NCBI RefSeq assembly: GCF_036169555.1
Contig: NZ_CP108032.1
Coordinates: 4,836,001-4,900,000, forward strand
DNA from: Streptomyces sp. NBC_00306
Lineage (GTDB): Bacteria; Actinomycetota; Actinomycetes; Streptomycetales; Streptomycetaceae
Length of the DNA: 64,000 nucleotides
Direction of reading: 5' to 3'
In this document: positions 41,912 through 51,538 of the stretch, one piece after another
Position numbering within the stretch: the first letter of the stretch is position 1
Layout: every line of letters starts with the position of its first letter
The notes under the pieces: model-generated
Told to the model about the DNA's origin: nothing
The model's input: only the letters and a program-made list of their open reading frames with translations
Databases searched by the model: none
Program-made: the position numbers and the translations under genes

Positions 41912-41938
41912 CTGGCACTCCCCACCGGAGAGTGCCAA
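41912..41938 (+). promoter_or_regulatory. CIRCE operator 2 (HrcA binding site)
   Basis: CTGGCACTC-N9-GAGTGCCAA: an 8-bp core palindrome TGGCACTC/GAGTGCCA at CIRCE spacing, starting 5 nt after the -10. Together with operator 1 it gives a double HrcA site around the transcription start. Confidence 0.88.
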
Positions 41939-42038
41939 CACAGCGACAGGCAGGTCCGGCACCCGCGACGACGGATCGACCTGGTCGCCACCTCTGCTCA
42001 GTTAACCCCGTGAGATCTCCGAAGGGGGAGGTCGGATC

Positions 42039-42347
42039 GTGACGACCGCCAGCTCCAAGGTTGCCATCAAGCCGCTCGAGGACCGCATTGTGGTCCAGCC
42101 GCTCGACGCCGAGCAGACCACGGCCTCCGGCCTGGTCATCCCGGACACCGCGAAGGAGAAGCCCCAGGAGGGCGTCGTCCTCGCCGTGGGCCCGGGTCGC
42201 TTCGAGAACGGCGAGCGCCTGCCGCTCGACGTCCAGACCGGCGATGTCGTTCTGTACAGCAAGTACGGCGGCACCGAGGTGAAGTACAACGGCGAGGAGT
42301 ACCTCGTCCTCTCGGCCCGCGACGTGCTCGCGATCGTCGAGAAGTAA
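42039..42347 (+). CDS. groES: co-chaperonin GroES
   Basis: The 10-kDa lid of the chaperonin (102 aa). IKPLEDRIVVQPLDAE, the mobile loop around TTASGLVIPDTAKEKPQEG and the final YLVLSARDVLAIVEK are canonical. GGGGGAGG precedes GTG 42039. It forms a heat-inducible operon with groEL1 118 nt downstream under HrcA/CIRCE control. Confidence 0.98.
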   Translation: MTTASSKVAIKPLEDRIVVQPLDAEQTTASGLVIPDTAKEKPQEGVVLAVGPGRFENGERLPLDVQTGDVVLYSKYGGTEVKYNGEEYLVLSARDVLAIVEK

Positions 42348-42465
42348 TTCACCACATAGTTTGTGCTTGTGAGCTGCGCCCCCGGCCCGCGCGACCCCGA
42401 GAGGGCCGGGCGACCGGGGGCGCAGTTCGTTCACCCCCAGCTTTCCGAGAGGGCTGAATCGCTCC

Positions 42466-44094
<1,629 letters not shown>

Positions 44095-44122
44095 CGTCCG
44101 ACGCCTGACGTCCGACATCACC

Positions 44123-44170
44123 CACCGAGCCCGGTGTCCCCGTCGCGGGGGCACCGGGCTCGGTGTTTTT
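44123..44170 (+). terminator. terminator of groES-groEL1
   Basis: A 20-bp stem (44123-44142 against 44146-44165, one wobble) with a 3-nt TCG loop, immediately followed by TTTTT (44166-44170). This is one of the few classic intrinsic terminators with a T-run in the window. Confidence 0.95.
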
Positions 44171-44256
44171 CGTGGCCCGATGGTGAGTTGGGCGGTGCTG
44201 TCCGAGCCGACGGGCGAGCCGGGCCGGTGTTTTCCGGGCCCGACGGTGCGTACGGC

Positions 44257-45138
44257 TCAGTCGCCGATGAAGGTCAGATCGAGCCGGTTCAGCCGGTCCG
44301 GATCGGCCAGGATGTCGATCGCGACGATCTTCCCGCCCGTGATGGTGAAGCCCATGACCGACAGCGGGCGGCCGCCCGGCGCGGTGACGATTCCCGCGCC
44401 GCCGTTGACGAGCACCCGCCGCGAGAACTGCGAGAACTTCTGGAAGGTGAGCGCCTGACCTGCCACCTGACGCGCGCCGCGCACCTCGCGGGACGGCATT
44501 GCCGGCAGGGCCCCGGCATCCGCGCGCAGCACCACGTCCGGGTCGAGCAGCGCCACCAGCGCGTCGAAGTCGCCCCCGCGCGAAGCGGCGATGAACGCGT
44601 CGACGACCTCGCGCTGACGAGGCAGATCGTCGGGTACGGAGGTCGTGCCCTGCACCCGGCGGCGGGCCCGGCTGGCGAGCTGCCGGGTCGCGGCCGGGGT
44701 GCGGCCGACGATGGGGGCGATCTCGTCGAAGGGCAGGGCGAACATGTCGTGCAGAACGAAGGCGAGCCGCTCCGCGGGCCCGAGGGTCTCCAGCACCACG
44801 AGCAGCGCGAGCCCGACCGAGTCGGCCATCAGCACCTCGTGCTCGGGATCGACCGCGCCTTCCCGCTGAACGACCGGATCCGGTACGCGTACGTCCAGCG
44901 ACTCCTCGCGGCGGGACTTGCGCGAGCGCAGCATGTCGAGGCAGACCCGGCCGACCACGGTCGTCAGCCAGCCGCTCAGATTCCCGACCGCGCTGGTGTC
45001 GGAGCGGTGGAGCCTGAACCAGGCTTCCTGCACGGCGTCGTCCGCCTCGCTCAGTGAGCCGAGCATCCGATAGGCCACGGCCTTGAGGTGGGGCCGGTCG
45101 GCGTGGAAACGCTCCGCCAGGAACTCTTGGTCATCCAT
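44257..45138 (-). CDS. ECF41-group sigma factor with SnoaL-like C-terminal domain
   Basis: 293 aa. Sigma-2 (about 10-80) has AVAYRMLGSLSEADDAVQEAWFRL, and sigma-4 (about 115-170) has LPFDEIAPIVGRTPAATRQLASRARRRV. A C-terminal SnoaL-like domain of about 110 residues (DFDALVALLDPDVVLRAD ...) ends in DPDRLNRL, equivalent to the NPDKL motif of ECF41 proteins. In that group the extension modulates sigma activity. ECF41 genes are usually next to a carboxymuconolactone decarboxylase or oxidoreductase target gene; here the flanking gene is a hydroxyacid dehydrogenase. Confidence 0.9.
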   Translation of the reverse strand: MDDQEFLAERFHADRPHLKAVAYRMLGSLSEADDAVQEAWFRLHRSDTSAVGNLSGWLTTVVGRVCLDMLRSRKSRREESLDVRVPDPVVQREGAVDPEHEVLMADSVGLALLVVLETLGPAERLAFVLHDMFALPFDEIAPIVGRTPAATRQLASRARRRVQGTTSVPDDLPRQREVVDAFIAASRGGDFDALVALLDPDVVLRADAGALPAMPSREVRGARQVAGQALTFQKFSQFSRRVLVNGGAGIVTAPGGRPLSVMGFTITGGKIVAIDILADPDRLNRLDLTFIGD

Positions 45139-45253
45139 CGCTGCATCCTCCGTCGTCGTCCTCGTAGGGATGACGCGGGAAACGGGCCGGATGTGACAGC
45201 CTCCGGCCGGAGAGACAGGCTCCGCTTCTGTGGGCAGTCGGCCCCCCCGGCTC

Positions 45254-46282
45254 CTACGCGGAGTGGCCCAGCGTCTGCGCGTGAACCGGCTCCTCGAACG
45301 GCAGGCCCTTGCCGTACCGCTCCAGTTCGTCGAGGGCCAGTTCCGTCATCCGGTGCAGCTCGTTGCCGAGCGAGCCCGCGACATGGGGGGTCAGCAGCAC
45401 GTTCGGCAGGGTGTAGAGCGGGGAGTCCGCGGGCGGGAGCTCCGGCTCGGTGACGTCCAGTACGGCGTGCAGCCGGCCCGGGAGCAGTTCGCGCAGCAGC
45501 GCGTCCTCGTCGACCAGAGAGCCGCGCGAGGTGTTGATCAGCGTCGCGCCGTCCGGCATCAGTGCGAGCCGGCGGGCGTCGATCATATGGCGAGTACTCG
45601 CCAGCTCCGGGGCGTGGACCGAGACGATGGAGCTGCCGGCGCACAGGTCGTCGAGCTCCGTCTTCACGGCACCGAGCGCCTCGGCCTCGGCGGCGCCGAC
45701 GTACGGGTCGTAGAGCAGCACGTCCAGGTCGAAGGGGCGCAGCAGCTCGGTCACCCGGCGGCCGATGCGGGACGCGCCGACGATCCCCACCGTGCTGCGG
45801 AAGTTGCCGGCACCGGCCAGTTCCTGCCGCCAGTCGTGAGCGGCGCGCAGCCGGCCGTACCGCTGGGCCGAGTGCAGCACCCGTTTGCCCGCGAAGAGGA
45901 TGGCGGCGAGCGTGTACTCGGCGACGGGCAACGCGTTGGCGGACGCGGCGGAGGCCACGGTGATGCCGCGTTCCCAACAGGCCTCCGTGATGTGGTGCTT
46001 GACGGAGCCGGCCGCGTGGACGACGGCACGCAGCCTGGGCGCGCAGTCGAGCACCTCGGCGGTGAGCACGGGCGCGCCCCAGCAGGTCAGCAGGACTTCG
46101 GCGGTGGCGAGCGCCGAGGCGACCCGGGGGGTGGGGGCGGCCAGGTCGTGCGCGACCAGATACGGATCGGTGTCGGCGAGGGCCGCCAGCCGGGCCCGCA
46201 GGGGATCGGTGAACAGTTGGTCCGCGATCCCCGGGCCCATGGCGAGGAGGACGGCGGGACGCTTCTCGGTGCGCTGCTGCAT
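45254..46282 (-). CDS. D-isomer-specific 2-hydroxyacid dehydrogenase
   Basis: 342 aa. Rossmann motif GIVGASRIGRRVTELL with Asp in LLYDPY (NAD preference). The catalytic Arg is in NTSRGSLVDEDALL, Glu in LDVTEPELPPADS, and His in LTPHVAGS. The substrate is not predictable. ATG 46282 (MQQRTEKRPAVLL) was chosen over the in-frame upstream start because the extension lies in repeat-rich DNA. It is upstream of the ECF41 gene on the same strand (115-nt gap). Confidence 0.88.
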   Translation of the reverse strand: MQQRTEKRPAVLLAMGPGIADQLFTDPLRARLAALADTDPYLVAHDLAAPTPRVASALATAEVLLTCWGAPVLTAEVLDCAPRLRAVVHAAGSVKHHITEACWERGITVASAASANALPVAEYTLAAILFAGKRVLHSAQRYGRLRAAHDWRQELAGAGNFRSTVGIVGASRIGRRVTELLRPFDLDVLLYDPYVGAAEAEALGAVKTELDDLCAGSSIVSVHAPELASTRHMIDARRLALMPDGATLINTSRGSLVDEDALLRELLPGRLHAVLDVTEPELPPADSPLYTLPNVLLTPHVAGSLGNELHRMTELALDELERYGKGLPFEEPVHAQTLGHSA

Positions 46283-46299
46283 GATCGGACCCTGCTCCT

Positions 46300-46455
46300 T
46301 GTGCCTGGCCGGAATCCGCTCACGCTGCCCGGCGCGGAATCTGTTCACGCGGCCGGGAGGACGGGATGTGCCGGGCCGCCCGGCACGACGGACATCCGCT
46401 CACCCTGCCCGGTGCGGACGGGCACACGCTCACCCTGCCCCGCCTGGACGGGATA
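46300..46455. repeat. degenerate ~30-bp repeats upstream of the dehydrogenase
   Basis: CGCTCACCCTGCCC-like blocks separated by GG-h-GCGGACGGG-like blocks occur about four times (for example near 46316, 46396 and 46428). No gene is supported. The repeats lie between two minus-strand genes. Confidence 0.4.
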
Positions 46456-46545
46456 TGACGGCACGCCGGTGTGCACCCGCCCGCCGAGCGCCGGCGGCCG
46501 CGGTCCTTCGACCGCGGCCGCGCGTGCGACGTGCGCGCGTCCGGT

Positions 46546-47319
46546 CTACTGCGGTCCGTACTTGCGGCCCGTCTTCGACGTCACCCCGCCCAGCAGATTG
46601 CGCGGCGCCAGCTTCGCCACTCCCATCAGCGCCTTGTACCGCGGGTCCGGGATCGAGACCGCCTTGCCGCGGGCCAGGTCCGCGAGTCCCGCCTCCACCA
46701 CCTTGTCGGCGTCCAGCCACATCCAGTTCGGGATGTTGTCGGTGCCCATGCCGGCGCGCTCGTGGAACTCGGTGCGGACGAATCCGGGGCAGAGCGCCAT
46801 CAGCCGTACGCCCGAACCCGCCAGGTCCCGTGCCGCGCCCTGCGTGAACTGCACGACCCACGCCTTCGACGCCCCGTAGGTCCCGCGGGGGACGAACGCC
46901 GCCACCGAGGCCACGTTCACCACACCGCCGCGCCCGCGGTCGCGCATCACCGCGGTCGCCGCGGCCGTGAGCCGGAGCACCGCCTCGCAGTGCACCTTCA
47001 GCATCGTCAGCTCGTCGGCCATGGACACTTCCAGGAAGCGTCCCTTGTTGCCGAACCCGGCATTGTTGACCAGCAGATCCACCGGGTTCTTGCGGTCGCC
47101 CAGCCGCTTCTCGACGGCCGCGATCCCGTCCTCCTCGGACAGGTCCGCGGTCAGCACCTCCGCCTCGATGCCGTGCCGGTCGTGCAGCTCGGTGGCGTGC
47201 TCCTGCAGCCGTTTGGTGTCACGGGCCACCAGCACCAGGTTGTGTCCCTCGGCGGCGAGCCGCCGCGCGAACGCGGCACCGATGCCCGCGGTCGCTCCCG
47301 TAATCAGTGCAGTCGTCAT
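46546..47319 (-). CDS. short-chain dehydrogenase/reductase
   Basis: 257 aa. NAD(P)-binding ALITGATAGIGAAFARRL, NNAG in VNNAGFGNKG, catalytic Ser in VNVASVAAF and Tyr-x3-Lys in YGASKAW. It belongs to the classical SDR group with an extended C-terminus (GPQ end), similar to short-chain reductases annotated as acting on lipids or ketones. ATG 47319 was taken; GTG 47328 is an alternative. The substrate is unknown. Confidence 0.9.
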   Translation of the reverse strand: MTTALITGATAGIGAAFARRLAAEGHNLVLVARDTKRLQEHATELHDRHGIEAEVLTADLSEEDGIAAVEKRLGDRKNPVDLLVNNAGFGNKGRFLEVSMADELTMLKVHCEAVLRLTAAATAVMRDRGRGGVVNVASVAAFVPRGTYGASKAWVVQFTQGAARDLAGSGVRLMALCPGFVRTEFHERAGMGTDNIPNWMWLDADKVVEAGLADLARGKAVSIPDPRYKALMGVAKLAPRNLLGGVTSKTGRKYGPQ

Positions 47320-47417
47320 AGGCGGCACGTTAGTGCCCCGCGTGTCGGCGCCGTGTACACGCCCGGCCTGCGGGACGGGCCCTCGCGCGCTGTGCCCGCC
47401 CGATCCACGGAAGCGTC

Positions 47418-48086
47418 CTACGCGCCGTACTTCTCCACATACGTACGCGCTGTCGCGAGCAGTTCGGGGTGGAGCGCGTCGCCCGCGGCGAGTATCTCCG
47501 GCAGCAGTGCCCGCTCGGTGGTCCCGGCGCGGAACGACAGTCCCACCGTCACCGTGTGCCCAGGGGTGTGCACGATCTCGACCGCGTCGCCCGCCCGGAT
47601 CTCACCCGGCTCGACGACCCTCAGATACGCGCCCGGTGCTGCGTTGCGCGTGAAGCGCCTGACCCAGCCCTTCTCGCCGAGCCAGGAGCCGAACGTACGG
47701 CACGGGATGCGGCCGCTCGTCACCTCCAGCACGAGGGAGTCGCCGATCCGCCAACGCTCGCCGATCTTCGCGTTGTTGACGTCGAGGCCGATCGTGGTGA
47801 GGTTCTCGCCGAAGGCGCCGTTCGGGATGGGATGGCCCAACTCCCGCTCCCAGAAGTCCAGATCCTCCCGGGCGAAGGCGTACACCGCCTGATGCGTCCC
47901 GCCGTGATGGCGCAGGTCGCAGATCGTGTCCCCGGCGAGGCCGCTGCCACCGCGGCCCTTCGGCCCGGGGTCCGTGACCATGACGGCGCCCTCGGCGGGC
48001 TGCTTGTCGATCCCCGTCGTCCCGTCCGGGGTGTCGGTGTAGTCCACCGTCTTGGCGCGGCCCACATTGACCGTCAGAACCTTCAT
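47418..48086 (-). CDS. MOSC domain protein (YiiM-like)
   Basis: 222 aa. MOSC fold with the expected catalytic-type Cys in SGRIPCRTFGSWLGEKGW, preceded by VYAFAREDLDFWERELG and GAFGENLTT. MOSC proteins handle sulfur bound to molybdenum cofactor; YiiM-like members act in N-hydroxylated compound reduction. It is divergent from a LysR regulator with a 79-bp shared upstream region, so that regulator may control it. Confidence 0.9.
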   Translation of the reverse strand: MKVLTVNVGRAKTVDYTDTPDGTTGIDKQPAEGAVMVTDPGPKGRGGSGLAGDTICDLRHHGGTHQAVYAFAREDLDFWERELGHPIPNGAFGENLTTIGLDVNNAKIGERWRIGDSLVLEVTSGRIPCRTFGSWLGEKGWVRRFTRNAAPGAYLRVVEPGEIRAGDAVEIVHTPGHTVTVGLSFRAGTTERALLPEILAAGDALHPELLATARTYVEKYGA

Positions 48087-48165
48087 GACTGCACGCTAAC
48101 CCGGCTTACCCAAACGATCCAGCCGATAATTGCCCCGATCTCCAAGGTCCCCTTATATTCGTGGA

Positions 48166-49056
48166 GTGATCGAAGCCCGCCATCTCCGAGTGCTCCGCGC
48201 GGTCGCCGCCACCGGGTCCTTCTCGGCCGCGGCCCGCTCACTCGGCTGCACCCAGCCGGCCGTCAGCCAGCAGATGAAGGCGCTCGAGGCGTCGGCGGGC
48301 ACCCCGCTCCTGATCCGCACAGGCCGGGAGATGCGATTGACGCAGGCCGGTGAGGCGCTGGTGCGCCACGCGTCCGGCATCCTCGCGGGTCTCACCGCCG
48401 CCGAGGAGGAGATCGCCGCCATCGCCGGGCTGCGTGCGGGCCGGGTGCGGCTGGTCTCCTTCCCCAGCGGCAGCTCCACGCTGGTCCCCACCGCGCTGGC
48501 CGCCCTGCGGGCGGCCCATCCCGGCACCCGGGTCTCCCTCGTCGAGGCGGAGCCGCCGCGGTCGGTGGAGATGCTGCGCGGGGGCGACTGCGATGTGGCG
48601 CTGGCGTTCCGTTACGACGGCGGGGAGGCGGAGTGGGACGACCTGGTCGTCCGGCCCCTGCTCACGGACCGGCTCGTCGGCCTGGTCCCGGAGGGCCACC
48701 GGCTGGCCGCGTCCGCCACGGTCACCGTCGCCGACCTCGCCGAGGAGCCCTGGATCGCGGGCTGCCCGCGCTGCCGCCGCCAACTGGTCGAGGTGTGCGA
48801 GAAGGCCGGCTTCACCCCGCGGATCGACTTCGCCACCGACGACTATCCGGCGGTGATCGGCTTGGTCGGAGCGGGTCTGGGTGTCGCGGTGCTGCCGGAG
48901 CTGGCGCTGGAGTCGGTACGCCCCAAGGGTGCGCGGACGGTCACGGTCGTCCCCGCCGTCGAGCGCGAGATCGTCGCGCTCACCCTCCCGGACCTCGCCC
49001 AGGTCCCCGCGGTCTCGGCGACGCTCGACCGACTGGCCCTCGCCGCGGCCCGCTGA
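48166..49056 (+). CDS. LysR family transcriptional regulator
   Basis: 296 aa. The N-terminal winged helix (about 1-60) is LRVLRAVAATGSFSAAARSLGCTQPAVSQQMKALE, with a helix-turn-helix and linker helix. The C-terminal LysR substrate-binding domain follows. The start is GTG 48166 (VIEARHLRV); the longer in-frame extension is rejected because the HTH begins right after. It is divergent from the MOSC gene, the classic LysR-target layout. The inducer is unknown. Confidence 0.92.
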   Translation: MIEARHLRVLRAVAATGSFSAAARSLGCTQPAVSQQMKALEASAGTPLLIRTGREMRLTQAGEALVRHASGILAGLTAAEEEIAAIAGLRAGRVRLVSFPSGSSTLVPTALAALRAAHPGTRVSLVEAEPPRSVEMLRGGDCDVALAFRYDGGEAEWDDLVVRPLLTDRLVGLVPEGHRLAASATVTVADLAEEPWIAGCPRCRRQLVEVCEKAGFTPRIDFATDDYPAVIGLVGAGLGVAVLPELALESVRPKGARTVTVVPAVEREIVALTLPDLAQVPAVSATLDRLALAAAR

Positions 49057-49179
49057 GCCCCCTCTGCGCGGCTCCGGGCGCCCCTGTACGACTCTGGCGC
49101 GAACGCGATTCACCCCTGCCCGGATCCGGGCAGGGGTGAGTGCAGGAACGTTTCTTCGAACGGTTGGGGCAAACGGGTG

Positions 49180-49503
49180 TCAACCTCGCCCCATGCCGGT
49201 CACGCTCGTCGCGGGGATCAGCCGGTGCCTGGCCCGACCCATGAGCTCCTCGCGTTCGTCCTCGGTGAGTCCGCCCCACACGCCGTACGGCTCCCGCACC
49301 GCCAGCGCGTGTGCCGCGCACTCCGCGCGGACCGGGCACCTCATGCAGACCTCTTTCGCCGAGTTCTCTCGTGCACTGCGTGCCGCGCCCCGCTCGCCCT
49401 CGGGATGGAAGAAGAGCGAGCTGTCCACCCCACGGCAGGCCGCGAGGAGCTGCCAGTCCCACAGATCGGCGTTGGGTCCGGGAAGGCGGGAGAAATCTGC
49501 CAT
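49180..49503 (-). CDS. whiD: WhiB-family iron-sulfur transcription factor WhiD
   Basis: 107 aa. The four cluster ligands are C23, C53, C56 and C62, followed by the G-V-W-G-G turn motif and a basic C-terminal segment. MADFSRLPGPNADLWDWQLLAACRG is characteristic of WhiD, needed for late sporulation septation and spore maturation in Streptomyces; WhiB proteins bind region 4 of the principal sigma factor. The start is ATG 49503 with AAGGGG upstream; a longer frame to 49860 is rejected. It is divergent from bldM with 442 bp between them. Confidence 0.95.
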   Translation of the reverse strand: MADFSRLPGPNADLWDWQLLAACRGVDSSLFFHPEGERGAARSARENSAKEVCMRCPVRAECAAHALAVREPYGVWGGLTEDEREELMGRARHRLIPATSVTGMGRG

Positions 49504-49945
49504 AGCGCTTGCCCCTTGAAACCGTGCTGAGCGGATACAGGTCAGGTCGGTCAGGTCGCGCACGAGCGGCGGATACGAGCCGTATCCGGCACCCGCACCA
49601 TGCCCCACGACCGTACATCTACTGTGTAAGTAGATGTAAATATGACTCATTGCGAATCTAGCCACAGACACCGCAGAAAGTGAAGAAAAGCCGCTAAATG
49701 GGGCATAGCTTCCGGGTGAAGGCCTGTTGACCTGCATTGCTCTACGTCGCGTACGGCCGCTCACATAGAGTGCTGAAGTGGGCAGCCCGACCCGTAACTC
49801 TTTCGAGTGACCGTCGTTGGTAGTGCGGAAGCGGTTGAAAGAACAAGCGCTAGGGCACATGTCCGAGAGCGTTCAACCGCACAGGTGACGAAACGTACCC
49901 AGCCTGGAGGCTCAAGGTGACGCGCATCAGCTGCGGAGGACGGTC
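49504..49945. promoter_or_regulatory. whiD-bldM divergent regulatory region
   Basis: 442 bp without a gene, clearly AT-richer than its surroundings around 49620-49720. It includes a GTAAATATGAC motif at 49636-49646 and a sigma-BldN-like promoter at 49793-49820 for bldM. The whiD promoters must also lie here but no consensus was assigned. GGAGGA (49935-49940) is the bldM ribosome binding site. Confidence 0.7.
49793..49820 (+). promoter_or_regulatory. sigma-BldN-dependent promoter of bldM
   Basis: CGTAAC (49793-49798), a 16-bp spacer and CGTTGG (49815-49820). This matches the sigma-BldN promoter consensus (CGTAAC-N16-CGTTGA) at 5 of 6 bases in the -10, and bldM is the best known BldN target. 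It lies 126 nt upstream of the bldM start. Confidence 0.85.
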
Positions 49946-50557
49946 ATGACATCCGTCCTCGTCTGCGACGACTCCCCGCTTGCCCGAGAGGCGCTTCGCC
50001 GCGCGGTCGCGACCGTGCCCGGCGTCGAGCGCGTGACGACCGCGGCCAACGGCGAGGAAGTCCTCCGCCGCTGGGGGGCCGACCGCTCGGACCTGATTCT
50101 GATGGACGTACGCATGCCCGGTCTGGGTGGCGTCGAGACGGTCCGCCGGCTGCTGTCCGCGGACCCCGGCGCCCGGATCATCATGCTCACCGTCGCCGAG
50201 GATCTGGACGGGGTCGCGCTCGCGGTCGCCGCGGGAGCCCGCGGATATCTGCACAAGGACGCCTCGCGCGCCGAACTGCGGGCCACGGTCACCCAGGCGC
50301 TCGCCGACCCGACCTGGCGGCTCGCCCCGCGCCGGCTGCGTTCGGCCGAGATGGGTGCCGCGCCCACACTCACCGCACGCGAGATCCAGGTGCTCGAAGG
50401 CATGAGCCACGGCCGGTCGAACGCCGAGATCGGACGGGAGCTCTTCCTCTCCGAGGACACGGTGAAGACGCACGCCAGACGGCTCTTCAAGAAGCTGGGC
50501 GCCTCGGACCGTGCGCACGCCGTTGCGCTCGGATTCCGCTGGGGCCTGGTCCGCTAG
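49946..50557 (+). CDS. bldM: orphan response regulator BldM
   Basis: 203 aa. Receiver domain (1-120) with D8/D9 and D54 (LILMDVRMP), Thr and Lys at the usual positions (MLTVAE, LHKD); the LuxR-type HTH (about 140-200) is LTAREIQVLEGMSHGRSNAEIG. BldM is a central regulator of aerial hyphae formation in Streptomyces, and published work found phosphorylation at D54 dispensable. There is no kinase gene adjacent. The start is ATG 49946. Confidence 0.96.
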   Translation: MTSVLVCDDSPLAREALRRAVATVPGVERVTTAANGEEVLRRWGADRSDLILMDVRMPGLGGVETVRRLLSADPGARIIMLTVAEDLDGVALAVAAGARGYLHKDASRAELRATVTQALADPTWRLAPRRLRSAEMGAAPTLTAREIQVLEGMSHGRSNAEIGRELFLSEDTVKTHARRLFKKLGASDRAHAVALGFRWGLVR

Positions 50558-50733
50558 GTCGTGTCCGCGACGTCTCGTCTGGGTCGCCCCCGGGGCGCGA
50601 CGGACCCCGCCCGCCGTACGGTGGGCGGGGAATCGGACGGCCGCGGGCATTCGTTTCCCGCCCGATGCCGCATCCTTGAGATGTGGAGTTCCTTGGGAAC
50701 GAGTCTGTCGAGCGGAAGGGGAGGGCGCAGGCG

Positions 50734-51411
50734 ATGAGTTCCGGCGCACCTGCTCATAACGCTTCGGTGCACAACATTGGACGCGGTGCCGCGGATGCCC
50801 AGCCGCCGAGGCACCATGGACCGATGCGTGACGACGAGGCGGTGACCGCTCAGGGGGCCATCGGTTCCCTGGTTCACCGTGCCGTCGACGGAGACGAGCA
50901 GGCCACGCACGATCTCCTCGCGCACGTTCACCCCCTCGCGCTGCGTTACTGCCGCACCCGGCTCAGCCGGCTGCCGGGAGACGCGCGTCACTTCGTCGAA
51001 GACCTCGCGCAGGAGGTCTGTGTCGCGGTGCTGATGGCACTGCCGCGCTACAAGGACACCGGGCGCCCCTTCGAGGCCTTCGTCTTCGCCATCGCCACCC
51101 ACAAGGTCGCCGATCTGCAGCGGGCGGCCATGCGCCACCCGGGATCGACGGCCGTACCGTCCGACGAGATGCCCGAGCGCCCCGACGACTCCCTCGGCCC
51201 CGAGGAGCGTGCGCTGCTCAGCGACGACGCCGAATGGGCCAAGAAGCTCCTCGCCAACCTCCCGGACAACCAGCGCGAGCTGCTGGTGCTGCGGGTCGCG
51301 GTCGGTCTGACCGCGGAGGAGACGGGACAGATGCTGGGCATGTCACCCGGCGCGGTGCGGGTCGCCCAGCACCGGGCTCTGAGCAGGCTGCGTGCACTGG
51401 CCGAGCAGTGA
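50734..51411 (+). CDS. shbA: ECF sigma factor, ShbA/SigD type
   Basis: 225 aa. Sigma-2 (about 55-125) has ARHFVEDLAQEVCVAVLMALPRY with FEAFVFAIATHKVADLQRA, and sigma-4 (about 165-220) has NQRELLVLRVAVGLTAEETGQMLGMSPGAVRVAQHRALSRLR. The position between bldM and guaB matches the ECF factor ShbA that directs transcription of the principal sigma gene hrdB in S. griseus, and M. tuberculosis sigD near guaB2/whiB3. ATG 50734 has GGGGAGGG upstream; GTG 50683 and ATG 50824 are alternatives. No anti-sigma gene is adjacent. Confidence 0.85.
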   Translation: MSSGAPAHNASVHNIGRGAADAQPPRHHGPMRDDEAVTAQGAIGSLVHRAVDGDEQATHDLLAHVHPLALRYCRTRLSRLPGDARHFVEDLAQEVCVAVLMALPRYKDTGRPFEAFVFAIATHKVADLQRAAMRHPGSTAVPSDEMPERPDDSLGPEERALLSDDAEWAKKLLANLPDNQRELLVLRVAVGLTAEETGQMLGMSPGAVRVAQHRALSRLRALAEQ

Positions 51412-51538
51412 GTCGTACGGTCTACGTATACGTACGAAGGAACAAAGCTGCCGGCCGATCTTGATCGTGGAATGAGACGGGTTCAGAGCCCGTTAGCATG
51501 GACATCCGCACCGATCAAGGCCATTTGGGGAAGGTGTC

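Noticed and set aside
49504..49860. Extended WhiD with about 120 extra N-terminal residues
   Set aside because: The extension crosses the AT-rich divergent promoter region and the WhiD family begins at MADFSRLPGPNADLW.
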